In this document: positions 18,922-26,794 of the stretch, in pieces
Layout: each line of letters begins with the position of its first letter
Position numbering within the stretch: position 1 is the stretch's first letter
DNA from: Methylohalomonas lacus
GTDB lineage: Bacteria > Pseudomonadota > Gammaproteobacteria > Methylohalomonadales > Methylohalomonadaceae
Assembly: GCF_024808875.1 (NCBI RefSeq)
Contig: NZ_JANUCT010000013.1
Location: 25,704-89,703, forward strand
DNA: 64,000 bases
Reading direction: 5' to 3'
Notes under the pieces: model-generated
The model's database searches: none
Told to the model about the DNA's origin: nothing
Seen by the model: only the letters and a program-made list of their open reading frames with translations
Program-made: the position numbers and the translations under genes

Positions 18922-18996
18922 TCCGGTCGCTGACGAGCGGGCGATCCCGCGGCGCCTGCGCCATCAGCCAGGGCGTTGCGCTTTTTAGACCCAGTC

Positions 18997-19025
18997 TTGA
19001 AATTTGCCCGCAGGCGTCCTATATT
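18997..19025 (+). promoter_or_regulatory. Sigma-70 promoter of the leu leader/leuA unit
   Basis: TTGAAA (18997-19002), a 17-base spacer and TATATT (19020-19025). This is the strongest sigma-70 match I saw in the window. Transcription should start near 19031-19033, only a few bases before the leader peptide ATG at 19036. Confidence 0.75.
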
Positions 19026-19035
19026 GGCTCCTATC

Positions 19036-19131
19036 ATGCAATACAACAGCGCAATCAAGCTTTCCCTCCGCAACCGTACCCACGGTTCCGCGCTGCTGCT
19101 CGGCCTGCTGCTGCCCTGCCAGGGCAGATAA
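19036..19131 (+). CDS. leuL: leu operon leader peptide
   Basis: 31-codon open frame ending TAA, 113 bases upstream of leuA. Codons 20-26 encode LLLGLLL (Leu codons mostly CTG): six leucines in seven residues, as expected of a leucine-sensing attenuator. The predicted transcript start lies about 4 bases before the ATG, so translation would be leaderless or nearly so; there is no room for a Shine-Dalgarno site. Two hairpins can form: AACCGT/ACGGTT (19072-19087) and CTGCCCT/AGGGCAG (19111-19127), the latter overlapping the last codons. No long T-run follows the second hairpin, so termination, if it occurs, may depend on Rho or on another fold. Identified by context and codon content, not by homology. 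Confidence 0.7.
   Translation: MQYNSAIKLSLRNRTHGSALLLGLLLPCQGR
19111..19127 (+). promoter_or_regulatory. Leader hairpin at the end of leuL
   Basis: Perfect 7-base stem CTGCCCT / AGGGCAG with loop GCC, overlapping the last codons of the leader peptide, immediately after the run of Leu codons. A ribosome stalled at the Leu codons would prevent it from forming. The following bases (ATAATCTTACTTC) are only weakly T-rich. Confidence 0.5.
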
Positions 19132-19244
19132 TCTTACTTCACAAATCCCGTTGTACCGTCGGTCGTTAACCCGGCCCAAGCCATTTACAGTTGTCGCGTT
19201 CGAGCCATCTGTCTACACTCGGGCGCAATGCAGGAAGAAGAGCT

Positions 19245-20801
19245 ATGAGTGCCAATAAAGACAAACTTTATATATTCGATACGACCTTGCGCGACGGTGA
19301 ACAAAGTCCCGGCGCCTCCATGACCAAGGACGAGAAGATGCGCATCGGCAAGGCGCTGGAGCGCATGCGCGTCGACGTCATCGAGGCCGGGTTCCCGGCC
19401 GCCAGCCCCGGAGATGCCGAGTCTGTACAGGCGGTTGCCGAGATCGTCAGGGACAGCACGATCTGTGGTCTCGCCCGCGCGCTGGACAAGGACATCGATA
19501 TTGCCGCCGAGGCGCTCAAGCCGGCCGCCTCGAAACGCATACACACATTTATCGCCACGTCGCCCATTCACATGCAGACGAAGCTGCGCATGGAGCCGGA
19601 CCAGGTCGTCGAGCAGGCGGTACGGGCGGTCAAGCGCGCGCGCGGTCATACCGATGATGTCGAGTTTTCGGCCGAGGATGCCGGGCGTTCGGAATTCGAC
19701 TTTCTCTGCCGCATTGTCGAGGCAGCGATCGACGCCGGCGCCAATACGATCAACATTCCCGATACTGTCGGCTACAACCTGCCCAGCCAGTTCGGTGACT
19801 TGATCCGGCGTTTGCGTGAAAACATTCCGAACTCGGACAAGGCGGTGTTCTCCGTGCACTGCCACAATGACCTCGGCCTGGCGGTGGCCAACTCCCTGGC
19901 CGCCGTGTTGAACGGCGCGCGCCAGGTTGAATGCACCATCAATGGTCTCGGCGAGCGTGCCGGCAACGCGGCGCTGGAAGAGATCGCCATGAGCGTGCGC
20001 ACGCGCCAGGACGTGTTTCCATGCAACGTTGACCTCGAGACCACCGAGATCATCAATTGTTCACGGCTGGTATCGACCATCACCGGTTTCGTCGTGCAGC
20101 CGAACAAGGCCGTCGTCGGCGCCAACGCGTTCGCGCACGAGTCCGGTATTCACCAGGACGGCGTGCTCAAGAACCGCGAGACCTACGAGATCATGAAGGC
20201 CGAGGACGTCGGCTGGAACACCAACCGCATGGTGCTCGGCAAACATTCCGGCCGCAATGCCTTCAAGGCGCGGCTCAAGGAAATCGGCATCGACTTCGCC
20301 CGCGAGGAAGAACTCAACAGCGCGTTCAGCCGGTTCAAGGATCTCGCCGACAAGAAGCACGAGATCTACGACGAGGATTTGCAGGCGCTGGTCTCCGAGG
20401 TCATCCACGACTCGGTCAAGGAACGCTTCAAGCTGGTCGGCATGCGCGTGTGCTCGGAAACCGGTGAGACGCCGGTCGCGCAGGTTACCCTGCTGGTCGA
20501 TGGCAAGGAACAGAGCATCTCCGCCGAGGGCGGCGGTCCGGTCGACGCCACGTTCAAGGCGATCGAGTCGCTGGTCAAGAGCGGTTGCGACCTGCAGCTG
20601 TATTCGGTCAACAATATCACCACCGGCACCGATTCGCAGGGCGAGGTCACCGTGCGGCTCGACAAGCGTGGCCGCATCGTCAATGGCCAGGGGTCCGATA
20701 CCGACATTGTTATCGCCTCGGCCAAGGCCTATCTCAATGCCCTGAACAAGGCCCTGCAGACCGGCGAGCGGACGCACCCGCAGGCGGCCAGCCAGATATG
20801 A
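19245..20801 (+). CDS. leuA: 2-Isopropylmalate synthase
   Basis: 518 residues (E. coli 523). It condenses acetyl-CoA with 2-ketoisovalerate, the first committed step of leucine synthesis, and is leucine-inhibited through its C-terminal domain. The TIM-barrel signature [13 protein letters not shown] (11-23) supplies the catalytic Arg and the metal-binding Asp; [12 protein letters not shown] near 205 supplies the metal-binding His pair; [13 protein letters not shown] near 237 is typical. The C-terminal regulatory region from about 390 is complete. The ATG at 19245 has GGAAGAAG upstream; an in-frame upstream start at 19191 would add an unlike tail. leuB, leuC and leuD are not here; the stop overlaps the next gene (ATGA). 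Confidence 0.96.
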   Translation: MSANKDKLYIFDTTLRDGEQSPGASMTKDEKMRIGKALERMRVDVIEAGFPAASPGDAESVQAVAEIVRDSTICGLARALDKDIDIAAEALKPAASKRIHTFIATSPIHMQTKLRMEPDQVVEQAVRAVKRARGHTDDVEFSAEDAGRSEFDFLCRIVEAAIDAGANTINIPDTVGYNLPSQFGDLIRRLRENIPNSDKAVFSVHCHNDLGLAVANSLAAVLNGARQVECTINGLGERAGNAALEEIAMSVRTRQDVFPCNVDLETTEIINCSRLVSTITGFVVQPNKAVVGANAFAHESGIHQDGVLKNRETYEIMKAEDVGWNTNRMVLGKHSGRNAFKARLKEIGIDFAREEELNSAFSRFKDLADKKHEIYDEDLQALVSEVIHDSVKERFKLVGMRVCSETGETPVAQVTLLVDGKEQSISAEGGGPVDATFKAIESLVKSGCDLQLYSVNNITTGTDSQGEVTVRLDKRGRIVNGQGSDTDIVIASAKAYLNALNKALQTGERTHPQAASQI

Positions 20802-21556
20802 GCGACCGCGCGGCCGGCCTGTCCGAGCGTCAGCGTCAGTATCTGCAGGCGCTGGATATCCCGGTCTGGCGGTCGCGCGCTGCGGTGGATGAAACGGCTG
20901 CCGAATCCCAGGCAGTGGCGGCGCAAGCGGCAGAACCCGTGGCCGCGCCGCTCGGTGCCGACGTGACGGCGGCCTGGTCGCAGCTCGAACGCGAGGTGGT
21001 CGAGTGCACCAAGTGCGAGCTGTACCGGACACGAACGCAGGCGGTGTTCGGCGTCGGCAACCGGCAGGCGGACTGGCTGATCGTCGGCGAGGCGCCCGGC
21101 CGCGATGAGGATCAGCAGGGCGAGCCGTTCGTCGGCCGCGCCGGCAAGCTGCTCAATGCCATGCTCGAGGCGCTGGGTTACGCGCGCGAGGATGTCTACA
21201 TCGCCAACATCCTGAAAAGCCGGCCGCCGAAAAACCGCGACCCGAAGCCCGAGGAAGTAGCGGCCTGCGAGCCCTATCTCAAGCAGCAGATCGCCCTGCT
21301 GAAGCCGAAGATCATTCTCGCCGTCGGCCGTGTCGCGGCACAGAACCTGCTCAAGACCGACACGCCGATCGGCAAACTGCGCGGCCAGCGACTGGAGTAC
21401 CAGGTAGCGGCGGAGACCGTGACAAAGGTGCCGGTGGTGGTGACCTATCATCCGGCCTACCTGCTGCGATCGCCGGCCGACAAGCGCAAGGCGTGGCAGG
21501 ATTTACTGCTGGCGCGACAGATTTACCATGAAGCTCGCAGTGGGGCTGCGGCGTGA
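20798..21556 (+). CDS. Family 4-type uracil-DNA glycosylase
   Basis: 252 residues. Such enzymes remove uracil from DNA and carry a 4Fe-4S cluster. Motif A is [20 protein letters not shown] (97-116); motif B HPAYLLR starts at His218. Three of the four expected cluster cysteines are present, C70 and C73 (CTKC) and C157 ([10 protein letters not shown]), but the fourth, normally in KCRPP, is Ser141 ([11 protein letters not shown]). The cluster may use serine or be altered. The first 55 residues are a variable, Ala-rich linker common in gammaproteobacterial members. It overlaps leuA by four bases and rimI by four bases, so leuA-udg-rimI are translationally coupled. Confidence 0.88.
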   Translation: MSDRAAGLSERQRQYLQALDIPVWRSRAAVDETAAESQAVAAQAAEPVAAPLGADVTAAWSQLEREVVECTKCELYRTRTQAVFGVGNRQADWLIVGEAPGRDEDQQGEPFVGRAGKLLNAMLEALGYAREDVYIANILKSRPPKNRDPKPEEVAACEPYLKQQIALLKPKIILAVGRVAAQNLLKTDTPIGKLRGQRLEYQVAAETVTKVPVVVTYHPAYLLRSPADKRKAWQDLLLARQIYHEARSGAAA

Positions 21557-22032
21557 GTGCCGTCCTGAAACCGGAACCGCAGTTCCGGCCGATGCGCGAA
21601 ACCGACGTCGAGGTGGTGCTGGCCATCGAGAACAGCGCCTACGATTATCCGTGGACGCCGGGTATCTTCCATGACTGCCTGCGGGTTGGTTATTCCTGCT
21701 GGATCATGGGGCAGCAGAATCCCGTCGACGGTTACGGCATCATGACCATCGGTGCCGGCGAGTGCCACATACTCAATGTCTGCATCAGTCCGGCGCTGCA
21801 GAATCGGGGACTGGGGCGCTTCATGCTCGAACACCTGCTCGGCCTGGCCAGTGAGTACCGCGCGGATACGGCATTTCTCGAGGTCCGCCCGACCAACAAA
21901 TCAGCCATTCATCTTTATGACAGCATGGGCTTTAATCAGGTCGGCATCCGGCGCGATTATTATCCGGCGGCCAGCGGCCGCGAGGATGCGCTGATCCTGG
22001 CAAAGACCCTGGCGACCGGCGACTGGGGTTAG
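21553..22032 (+). CDS. rimI: Ribosomal protein bS18 alanine N-acetyltransferase RimI
   Basis: 159 residues, a GNAT-fold enzyme that acetylates the N-terminal Ala of S18. The acetyl-CoA loop QNRGLGRFML lies around 86-95; LEVRPTNKSAIHLYDSMGF (112-130) and RRDYYPAASGREDALIL are family hallmarks. It starts with GTG inside the stop of the glycosylase gene, which matches the common udg-rimI pairing in gammaproteobacteria. It is convergent with the antiporter gene, 70 bases away. Confidence 0.92.
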   Translation: MSAVLKPEPQFRPMRETDVEVVLAIENSAYDYPWTPGIFHDCLRVGYSCWIMGQQNPVDGYGIMTIGAGECHILNVCISPALQNRGLGRFMLEHLLGLASEYRADTAFLEVRPTNKSAIHLYDSMGFNQVGIRRDYYPAASGREDALILAKTLATGDWG

Positions 22033-22102
22033 CTGCCAGGTGTTGGCACGATATGGCGTGCCGGCTTCATGCTGCCAGCAGCGGTTGCGGCATCGTGTTT
22101 GC

Positions 22103-23128
22103 TCAGGCCAACAGGGTGATCGTGGCGGCAGCAGCATAAAGCAACAGGATCAGGAAACTCTCGAAACCGATACGGCCGATGCCGTCGCGTTCCCGGCAGA
22201 TGAAGCCGAGCAGCAGAATGGCGGTCATGAGGATCGTGAGCAGCCCCCAGGCGAGCTGCGGCGTGCCGATGGCGTGGTAGATGGAACCGTCGCGATAGGC
22301 GATGTCCGCGGCGGCAAACACCAGGATGTTAAAGCAGTTGGTGCCGAGGATGTTGCTGACCGCGAGTGTCAGGGCGCCGTAGCGAACAGCCGCAATGGTC
22401 GTGACCAGCTCGGGCAGGGAAGTAAAGAATGCCGTGAACAGGGTGCCGACCGCGGATTCGGACAGGGCGGTTTCGCTGGCAATGGTCTCGGCGGCGTTCA
22501 TCAGCGCCCAGCCGGAAGTCGCAATCAGCAGCGCCAGCAGGGCGAACACCAGCCATAACCGCAGTCCGGCGCGCTGGTTGTCATTGCCGGCCTGGTCCGG
22601 CTGGTCGACCACGGTCTGCGAAGTGCGCCGCGGTATCCACATGGGCCGGTATTGGCTGCTTTGCACGAGGCGGTAACCCAGAATATAGCTGCATACCAGT
22701 AGCGGCGTGATCGGGTGAATACCGAGCACAGCGACCGGCACCGTGACCATGGCAAGCAGGGGGATGACCAGCAGGCCGATGAACAGGGCGGCCTGGATAA
22801 GATTGGGCGAGGTTGCCGCGGCGTGTTCGAGATTGGCCTTGCGGTAGAAGATGTCGCCGATGCAGAGAAAAACCAGGTTGACGGCCAGGCTGCCCATGAC
22901 ATTACCCATGGCCAGTGCGGCGTAACCATCAACGGCGGCAGTCAACGTGGCCGCGAAATCCGGCAATGAGGTAATGCCGGCAAGAAACAGCCCGCCCATC
23001 AGCGCTTCACCCCAGCCGGTCCGATCGGCCAGTTCATCGGCCAGCTGTGCCAGGCGCACGCCGGTTACAGCGATAATGACAGCGGCAATGGCAAAGACGA
23101 CAATACTGCTGCCGAGGGTTGAGAACAT
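22103..23128 (-). CDS. Sodium/calcium-type cation exchanger (CaCA family)
   Basis: 341 residues, about ten membrane segments in two homologous halves separated by a hydrophilic loop (about 165-190). Each half has the alpha repeat: GGLFLAGITSLPDFAATL near 45-62 and GTLFTAFFTSLPELVTTI near 232-249, each followed by an N-rich helix (GNVMGSLAVNL; SNILGTNCFNI). This is the YrbG-like branch of cation/Ca2+ exchangers. The first repeat has AGITSLPD rather than the commoner GTSxPE, so the ion preference may differ. Inner membrane. Stands alone, convergent with rimI. Confidence 0.85.
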   Translation of the reverse strand: MFSTLGSSIVVFAIAAVIIAVTGVRLAQLADELADRTGWGEALMGGLFLAGITSLPDFAATLTAAVDGYAALAMGNVMGSLAVNLVFLCIGDIFYRKANLEHAAATSPNLIQAALFIGLLVIPLLAMVTVPVAVLGIHPITPLLVCSYILGYRLVQSSQYRPMWIPRRTSQTVVDQPDQAGNDNQRAGLRLWLVFALLALLIATSGWALMNAAETIASETALSESAVGTLFTAFFTSLPELVTTIAAVRYGALTLAVSNILGTNCFNILVFAAADIAYRDGSIYHAIGTPQLAWGLLTILMTAILLLGFICRERDGIGRIGFESFLILLLYAAAATITLLA

Positions 23129-23266
23129 GAAGGCAATTTGTCGGATGAGAGTATCGGCATTACTGTAGAACGGATTGGCCGATGTTCAAAACCGGTATTT
23201 CATCGACAATCGGGCAAAGCCGTCTAAACTGAAGCCAATCGGTTCGCCGGGCGGGGATACAATCTT

Positions 23267-23905
23267 ATGGCCATACGCCATTTCCGGATACAGGCAATGT
23301 GCCGTTACGGTAAAGGATTCAGGCCGGGCCTGATACTGCTGCTGTTATTGCTTGCCGGCATGCGGGTGGGGGCGGCACTGGAGCCACGGCCGCCGGCGGC
23401 GGAGCTTGAGCGGCTGGTAGAACGTTACGAGCAAATGCAGGAAAGGCTGGATAACCGGCGGTATGCAGCCCTGGTCAATTACCGTCAGCCGTCCTGGGAG
23501 CCGCGCTTTTACCTTGTCGACCTGCAGCAGCAGCGTGTTGTAGAGAGCTATCATGTCGCGCATGGCAAGGGATCGGACCCCGAGCACGATGGTTTTGCCA
23601 GCGCCTTCAGCGATCGCCACGGCAGTCACATGAGTTCGGTCGGTTTCTTTCTCACCGGCGAGACCTATGTCAGTGAACAGGCCGGTCATGGGTTGTCATT
23701 GCGACTGAAGGGGCTGTCGCCCTCGAACCGCAACGCTTTTGACAGGAATATCGTTATCCATGCCAACCATTACATGGAAAATGATTTCATCGATCGGTTC
23801 GGCAAGCCCGGCCGCAGCCACGGTTGCTTTACACTGAAATCGGACGATCGCGATGAAGTCATCGCACGACTGCGTGGCGGTGCCTTGATCTACGCAATTC
23901 ATTGA
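23267..23905 (+). CDS. Murein L,D-transpeptidase catalytic-domain protein (YkuD_2 type)
   Basis: 212 residues. A signal segment (about 17-37, GLILLLLLLAGMRVGAA) precedes a coiled stretch and the catalytic domain. Family motifs: GKGSDPEHDGFASAFSD (100-116), HGSHMSSVGFF (118-128), the His pair in VIHANHYM (163-170) and the nucleophile C187 in GRSHGCFTLK. It should act in the periplasm on peptidoglycan peptides. The gene is not the same as the other L,D-transpeptidase at 33199-33684, which is of the ErfK/YkuD type. Confidence 0.85.
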   Translation: MAIRHFRIQAMCRYGKGFRPGLILLLLLLAGMRVGAALEPRPPAAELERLVERYEQMQERLDNRRYAALVNYRQPSWEPRFYLVDLQQQRVVESYHVAHGKGSDPEHDGFASAFSDRHGSHMSSVGFFLTGETYVSEQAGHGLSLRLKGLSPSNRNAFDRNIVIHANHYMENDFIDRFGKPGRSHGCFTLKSDDRDEVIARLRGGALIYAIH

Positions 23906-23940
23906 CAGTCGGCAGGAACCTGTCGGATTTCAGCCGGTCG

Positions 23941-25266
23941 ATGAACAGAGTCATGAAAAGCCTGAACCTTACATCCTGCCTGTTGTTACTGCTGCTGTCT
24001 TTGCTGGCAGCGCCACTGGCGGCTGACGAGGGCGAGACCGAGCGACCGGATGAGGAAACGTCGGCAGTAATCGAAGAAGATACGGCTGACGATGAAACGC
24101 CGGCCACTGAGGCACAAGTCGAATCGCCGACTGAAACGGGCGCTAAGACGGCGAGCGCCAGCGACGATGACGCGGCGCAGACGTTTACCCTGCTGAATAA
24201 CGATGTGGCGCCGGGCAGCATGCGGCGCCTGTCCTGGTACGCCAGCGAGAACTCGGCGGGTCTTTCCGAGGCGACACCGGTGCTGGTGGCGCACGGCGTA
24301 AATGCCGGACCGACACTGTGCGTGACCGCCGCGGTCCACGGCGATGAACTCAACGGCGTCGAGATCGTGCGCAATCTGCTCTACGATGTCGATCCGGAAC
24401 GCCTGAACGGCACAATCATCGGCGTGCCGATCGTGAACCTGTACGGTTTTCGTCTGGGTTCGCGCTACTTGTCCGATCGCCGCGATCTGAACCGTTACTT
24501 TCCCGGCAATCCGGATGGCAGCTCGGCCTCGCGCATTGCCTATTCACTGTTCGAATCGGTGATCAAGCATTGTGATTACCTGGTTGACCTGCACACCGGT
24601 TCGTTTCAGCGCGTGAACATGCCGCAACTGCGCGCGGATCTGAATAACGATGATGTGCTGAGAATGACCAAGGGTTTCGGCGCCACGGTGATACTGCATG
24701 GTGAGGGTCCGGACGGCAGCCTGCGTGGTGCCGCGACCCGTGCCGGCATACCGGCGGTGACGGTAGAAGCGGGCGAGCCGATGCGGGTGCAATCGGAACA
24801 GGTCGAACATGGCCTCAAGGCATTGCGCAGCCTGCTGAACTACCTCGACATGGTGCCGCGGTTCTCACTTTGGGGCGAGCCGCAACCCATCTATTACAAG
24901 TCGGAATGGGTGCGGGCCGAGGACAACGGCATATTGACCAGCAGCGTCAATCTCGGTGACACGGTCGATGAGGGTGAACTGCTGGGCACTATCGTCGATC
25001 CGATCACCAACAGCCGCAATGCCATTCATTCGCCCGTTGCCGGCCGCGTTATCGGCATGGCGCTGAACCAGTCCATGCGGCCCGGCTATGCGGCTTACCA
25101 TATCGGCATCCGCAAGACCGAAGAGCAGATCGTCGAGGAGGCCGACCTGGCCATCGACGACACTGACAAAACCCGCGACCGCGATAACGAGTCAGAATCC
25201 GACGAGTCGGACGAACAGGACACCGCCGCGGTTGATGTACCGCCGGACACCGAGGCCACGGAGTAG
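23941..25266 (+). CDS. Exported succinylglutamate desuccinylase/aspartoacylase-family zinc hydrolase
   Basis: 441 residues from the ATG at 23941; a TTG at 23902 is possible, but the ATG begins a clean signal peptide (MNRVMKSLNLTSCLLLLLLS, then LLAAPLAADE). Residues 30-80 are an acidic, low-complexity linker. The M14-like domain has the zinc ligands H133 and E136 in HGDELNGVE and H218 in DLHTGS, plus DLNRYFPG at 182-189. A biotinyl-lipoyl-like beta domain follows (GILTSSVNLGDTVDEGE, then IHSPVAGRVIG), and an acidic tail ends the protein. It removes an acyl or amide group from a small substrate, in the periplasm; the substrate is not known. Short spacing suggests co-transcription with the upstream L,D-transpeptidase. 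Confidence 0.82.
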   Translation: MNRVMKSLNLTSCLLLLLLSLLAAPLAADEGETERPDEETSAVIEEDTADDETPATEAQVESPTETGAKTASASDDDAAQTFTLLNNDVAPGSMRRLSWYASENSAGLSEATPVLVAHGVNAGPTLCVTAAVHGDELNGVEIVRNLLYDVDPERLNGTIIGVPIVNLYGFRLGSRYLSDRRDLNRYFPGNPDGSSASRIAYSLFESVIKHCDYLVDLHTGSFQRVNMPQLRADLNNDDVLRMTKGFGATVILHGEGPDGSLRGAATRAGIPAVTVEAGEPMRVQSEQVEHGLKALRSLLNYLDMVPRFSLWGEPQPIYYKSEWVRAEDNGILTSSVNLGDTVDEGELLGTIVDPITNSRNAIHSPVAGRVIGMALNQSMRPGYAAYHIGIRKTEEQIVEEADLAIDDTDKTRDRDNESESDESDEQDTAAVDVPPDTEATE

Positions 25267-25314
25267 CCGTCTCTGTTATAGTCCGGATCTCATTTCCAGA
25301 CAGGAGACGCAAGC

Positions 25315-25788
25315 ATGAGCCTGACTCGCTTTTGCCGTTGGTTGACCGTGGTCGGCCTGGTACTGCTGGCGCCGGCACTGGCGGCGCATGAAGCCGATGA
25401 TGAGGTTGTCCCCGACAGCGAATACGCCACCGCCGCCGGCAAGCAGCTGGAAGGGCCCGCGGAAACCCGCGGCGTCGCCGGGGTCGAGAAGCTCGGCTCA
25501 CTGGCCCTGGTGGAGGAATTCGCGGGCATGGACGGCCATGAGTTTCGTATCCGCGAGATCACCATCGACCCGGGCGGTGTTATCGCCATACACGAGCACG
25601 ACTCGCGGCCGGGCTATGCCTACATTCTCGAGGGCGAGATTATCGAGCATCGCAACGATCGGCCGGAACCGGTGACTCGCACCGCCGGTGACGTAGCACA
25701 GGAGCGCAGCGGCGTCGCCCATTGGTGGGAAAACCGCTCGGATGCACCGGTCCGCGCCCTGGTTATCGACATCGTCCCCACAGAATAG
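25315..25788 (+). CDS. Exported cupin-domain protein
   Basis: 157 residues: signal peptide MSLTRFCRWLTVVGLVLLAP-ALA, a variable stretch, then one cupin domain. The metal-binding motif is recognisable as HEHDSRPGYAYILEGEI (near residues 91-107), with the second motif around GVAHWWENRSDAPV. A good ribosome site (AGGAGA) precedes the ATG, with TATAGT at about 25276-25281 as a possible -10. Role unknown; cupins of this simple type bind metals or small ligands. Confidence 0.75.
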   Translation: MSLTRFCRWLTVVGLVLLAPALAAHEADDEVVPDSEYATAAGKQLEGPAETRGVAGVEKLGSLALVEEFAGMDGHEFRIREITIDPGGVIAIHEHDSRPGYAYILEGEIIEHRNDRPEPVTRTAGDVAQERSGVAHWWENRSDAPVRALVIDIVPTE

Positions 25789-25894
25789 GCCGTGCTCGTT
25801 TCGGTTACGCGAATCTGGCATGATTGCTGCCAATAGCCATGATTCACGATCCACGATTCATGCCCGTGACGCCTGTTGATTGAAGACCTGATGT

Positions 25895-26794
25895 ATGCCC
25901 CGAGCTGATTATCCAACACTTGAAGCCACTGTCGGTAACACGCCGCTGGTGCGACTGCAGCGTCTGCCCGGCGCAACCGACAATGTCGTCCTCGGCAAGC
26001 TTGAGGGCAACAACCCGGCCGGTTCGGTCAAGGACCGCCCGGCGCTGTCGATGATCACCCATGCCGAGGCGCGTGGCGACATCAAGCCTGGCGATACGCT
26101 GGTCGAAGCGACCAGCGGCAACACCGGTATCGCGTTGGCCATGGTCGCAGCCATGCGCGGTTATCGGCTGGTGCTGATCATGCCCGAACACCTGAGCCTG
26201 GAACGTCGCGCGGTAATGAAGGCCTTTGGCGCCGAGCTGATTCTGGTCTCGGAAGCCGGCGGCATGGAGGAGGCGCGCGACCGCGCCGACGACATGGGCC
26301 GCAAGGGCGAGGGCCTGGTGTTGAACCAGTTCGCCAACCCGGACAATCCGCAGGCGCACTATGAAACCACCGGCCCGGAGATCTGGCGCGATACCGGCGG
26401 CCGGGTCACACACTTCGTCAGTTCCATGGGCACCACCGGCACCATCATGGGCGTGTCGAGGTACCTGAAGGAGCAGAATCCCGACATCCAGATCGTCGGC
26501 GTGCAGCCGAAGGACGGTGCCAGCATTGCCGGCATCCGCCGCTGGCCGGAAGCCTACCTGCCGAAGATTTTCGACCGCTCGCGCGTGGATCGGATCATCG
26601 ACGTCGGCCAGGAAGAGGCCGAGACCACCACCCGGGCGCTGGCCAGCCAGGAAGGCATTTTTGCCGGCGTCTCTTCCGGCGGCACCATGTGGTCGGCGCT
26701 GCAACTTTCGCAGGAAGTCGACAACGCTGTAATCGTGACCATCATCTGCGACCGCGGTGACCGTTACCTCTCGACGAACATTTTTCCGGCGTAG
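25895..26794 (+). CDS. cysM: Cysteine synthase B (O-acetylserine sulfhydrylase)
   Basis: 299 residues. A PLP enzyme that makes cysteine from O-acetylserine and sulfide or thiosulfate. The PLP lysine is K46 in NNPAGSVKDRPA; the substrate loop is EATSGNTGIALA (71-82); GTTGTIMGVSRYLKE binds the phosphate. PEHLSLERRAVMKAFGAEL is typical of CysM rather than CysK. Upstream bases 25838-25864 hold a degenerate tract (ATGATTCACGATCCACGATT) like the heptamer repeats of this genome. The last 38 bases overlap the next gene. Confidence 0.95.
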   Translation: MPRADYPTLEATVGNTPLVRLQRLPGATDNVVLGKLEGNNPAGSVKDRPALSMITHAEARGDIKPGDTLVEATSGNTGIALAMVAAMRGYRLVLIMPEHLSLERRAVMKAFGAELILVSEAGGMEEARDRADDMGRKGEGLVLNQFANPDNPQAHYETTGPEIWRDTGGRVTHFVSSMGTTGTIMGVSRYLKEQNPDIQIVGVQPKDGASIAGIRRWPEAYLPKIFDRSRVDRIIDVGQEEAETTTRALASQEGIFAGVSSGGTMWSALQLSQEVDNAVIVTIICDRGDRYLSTNIFPA

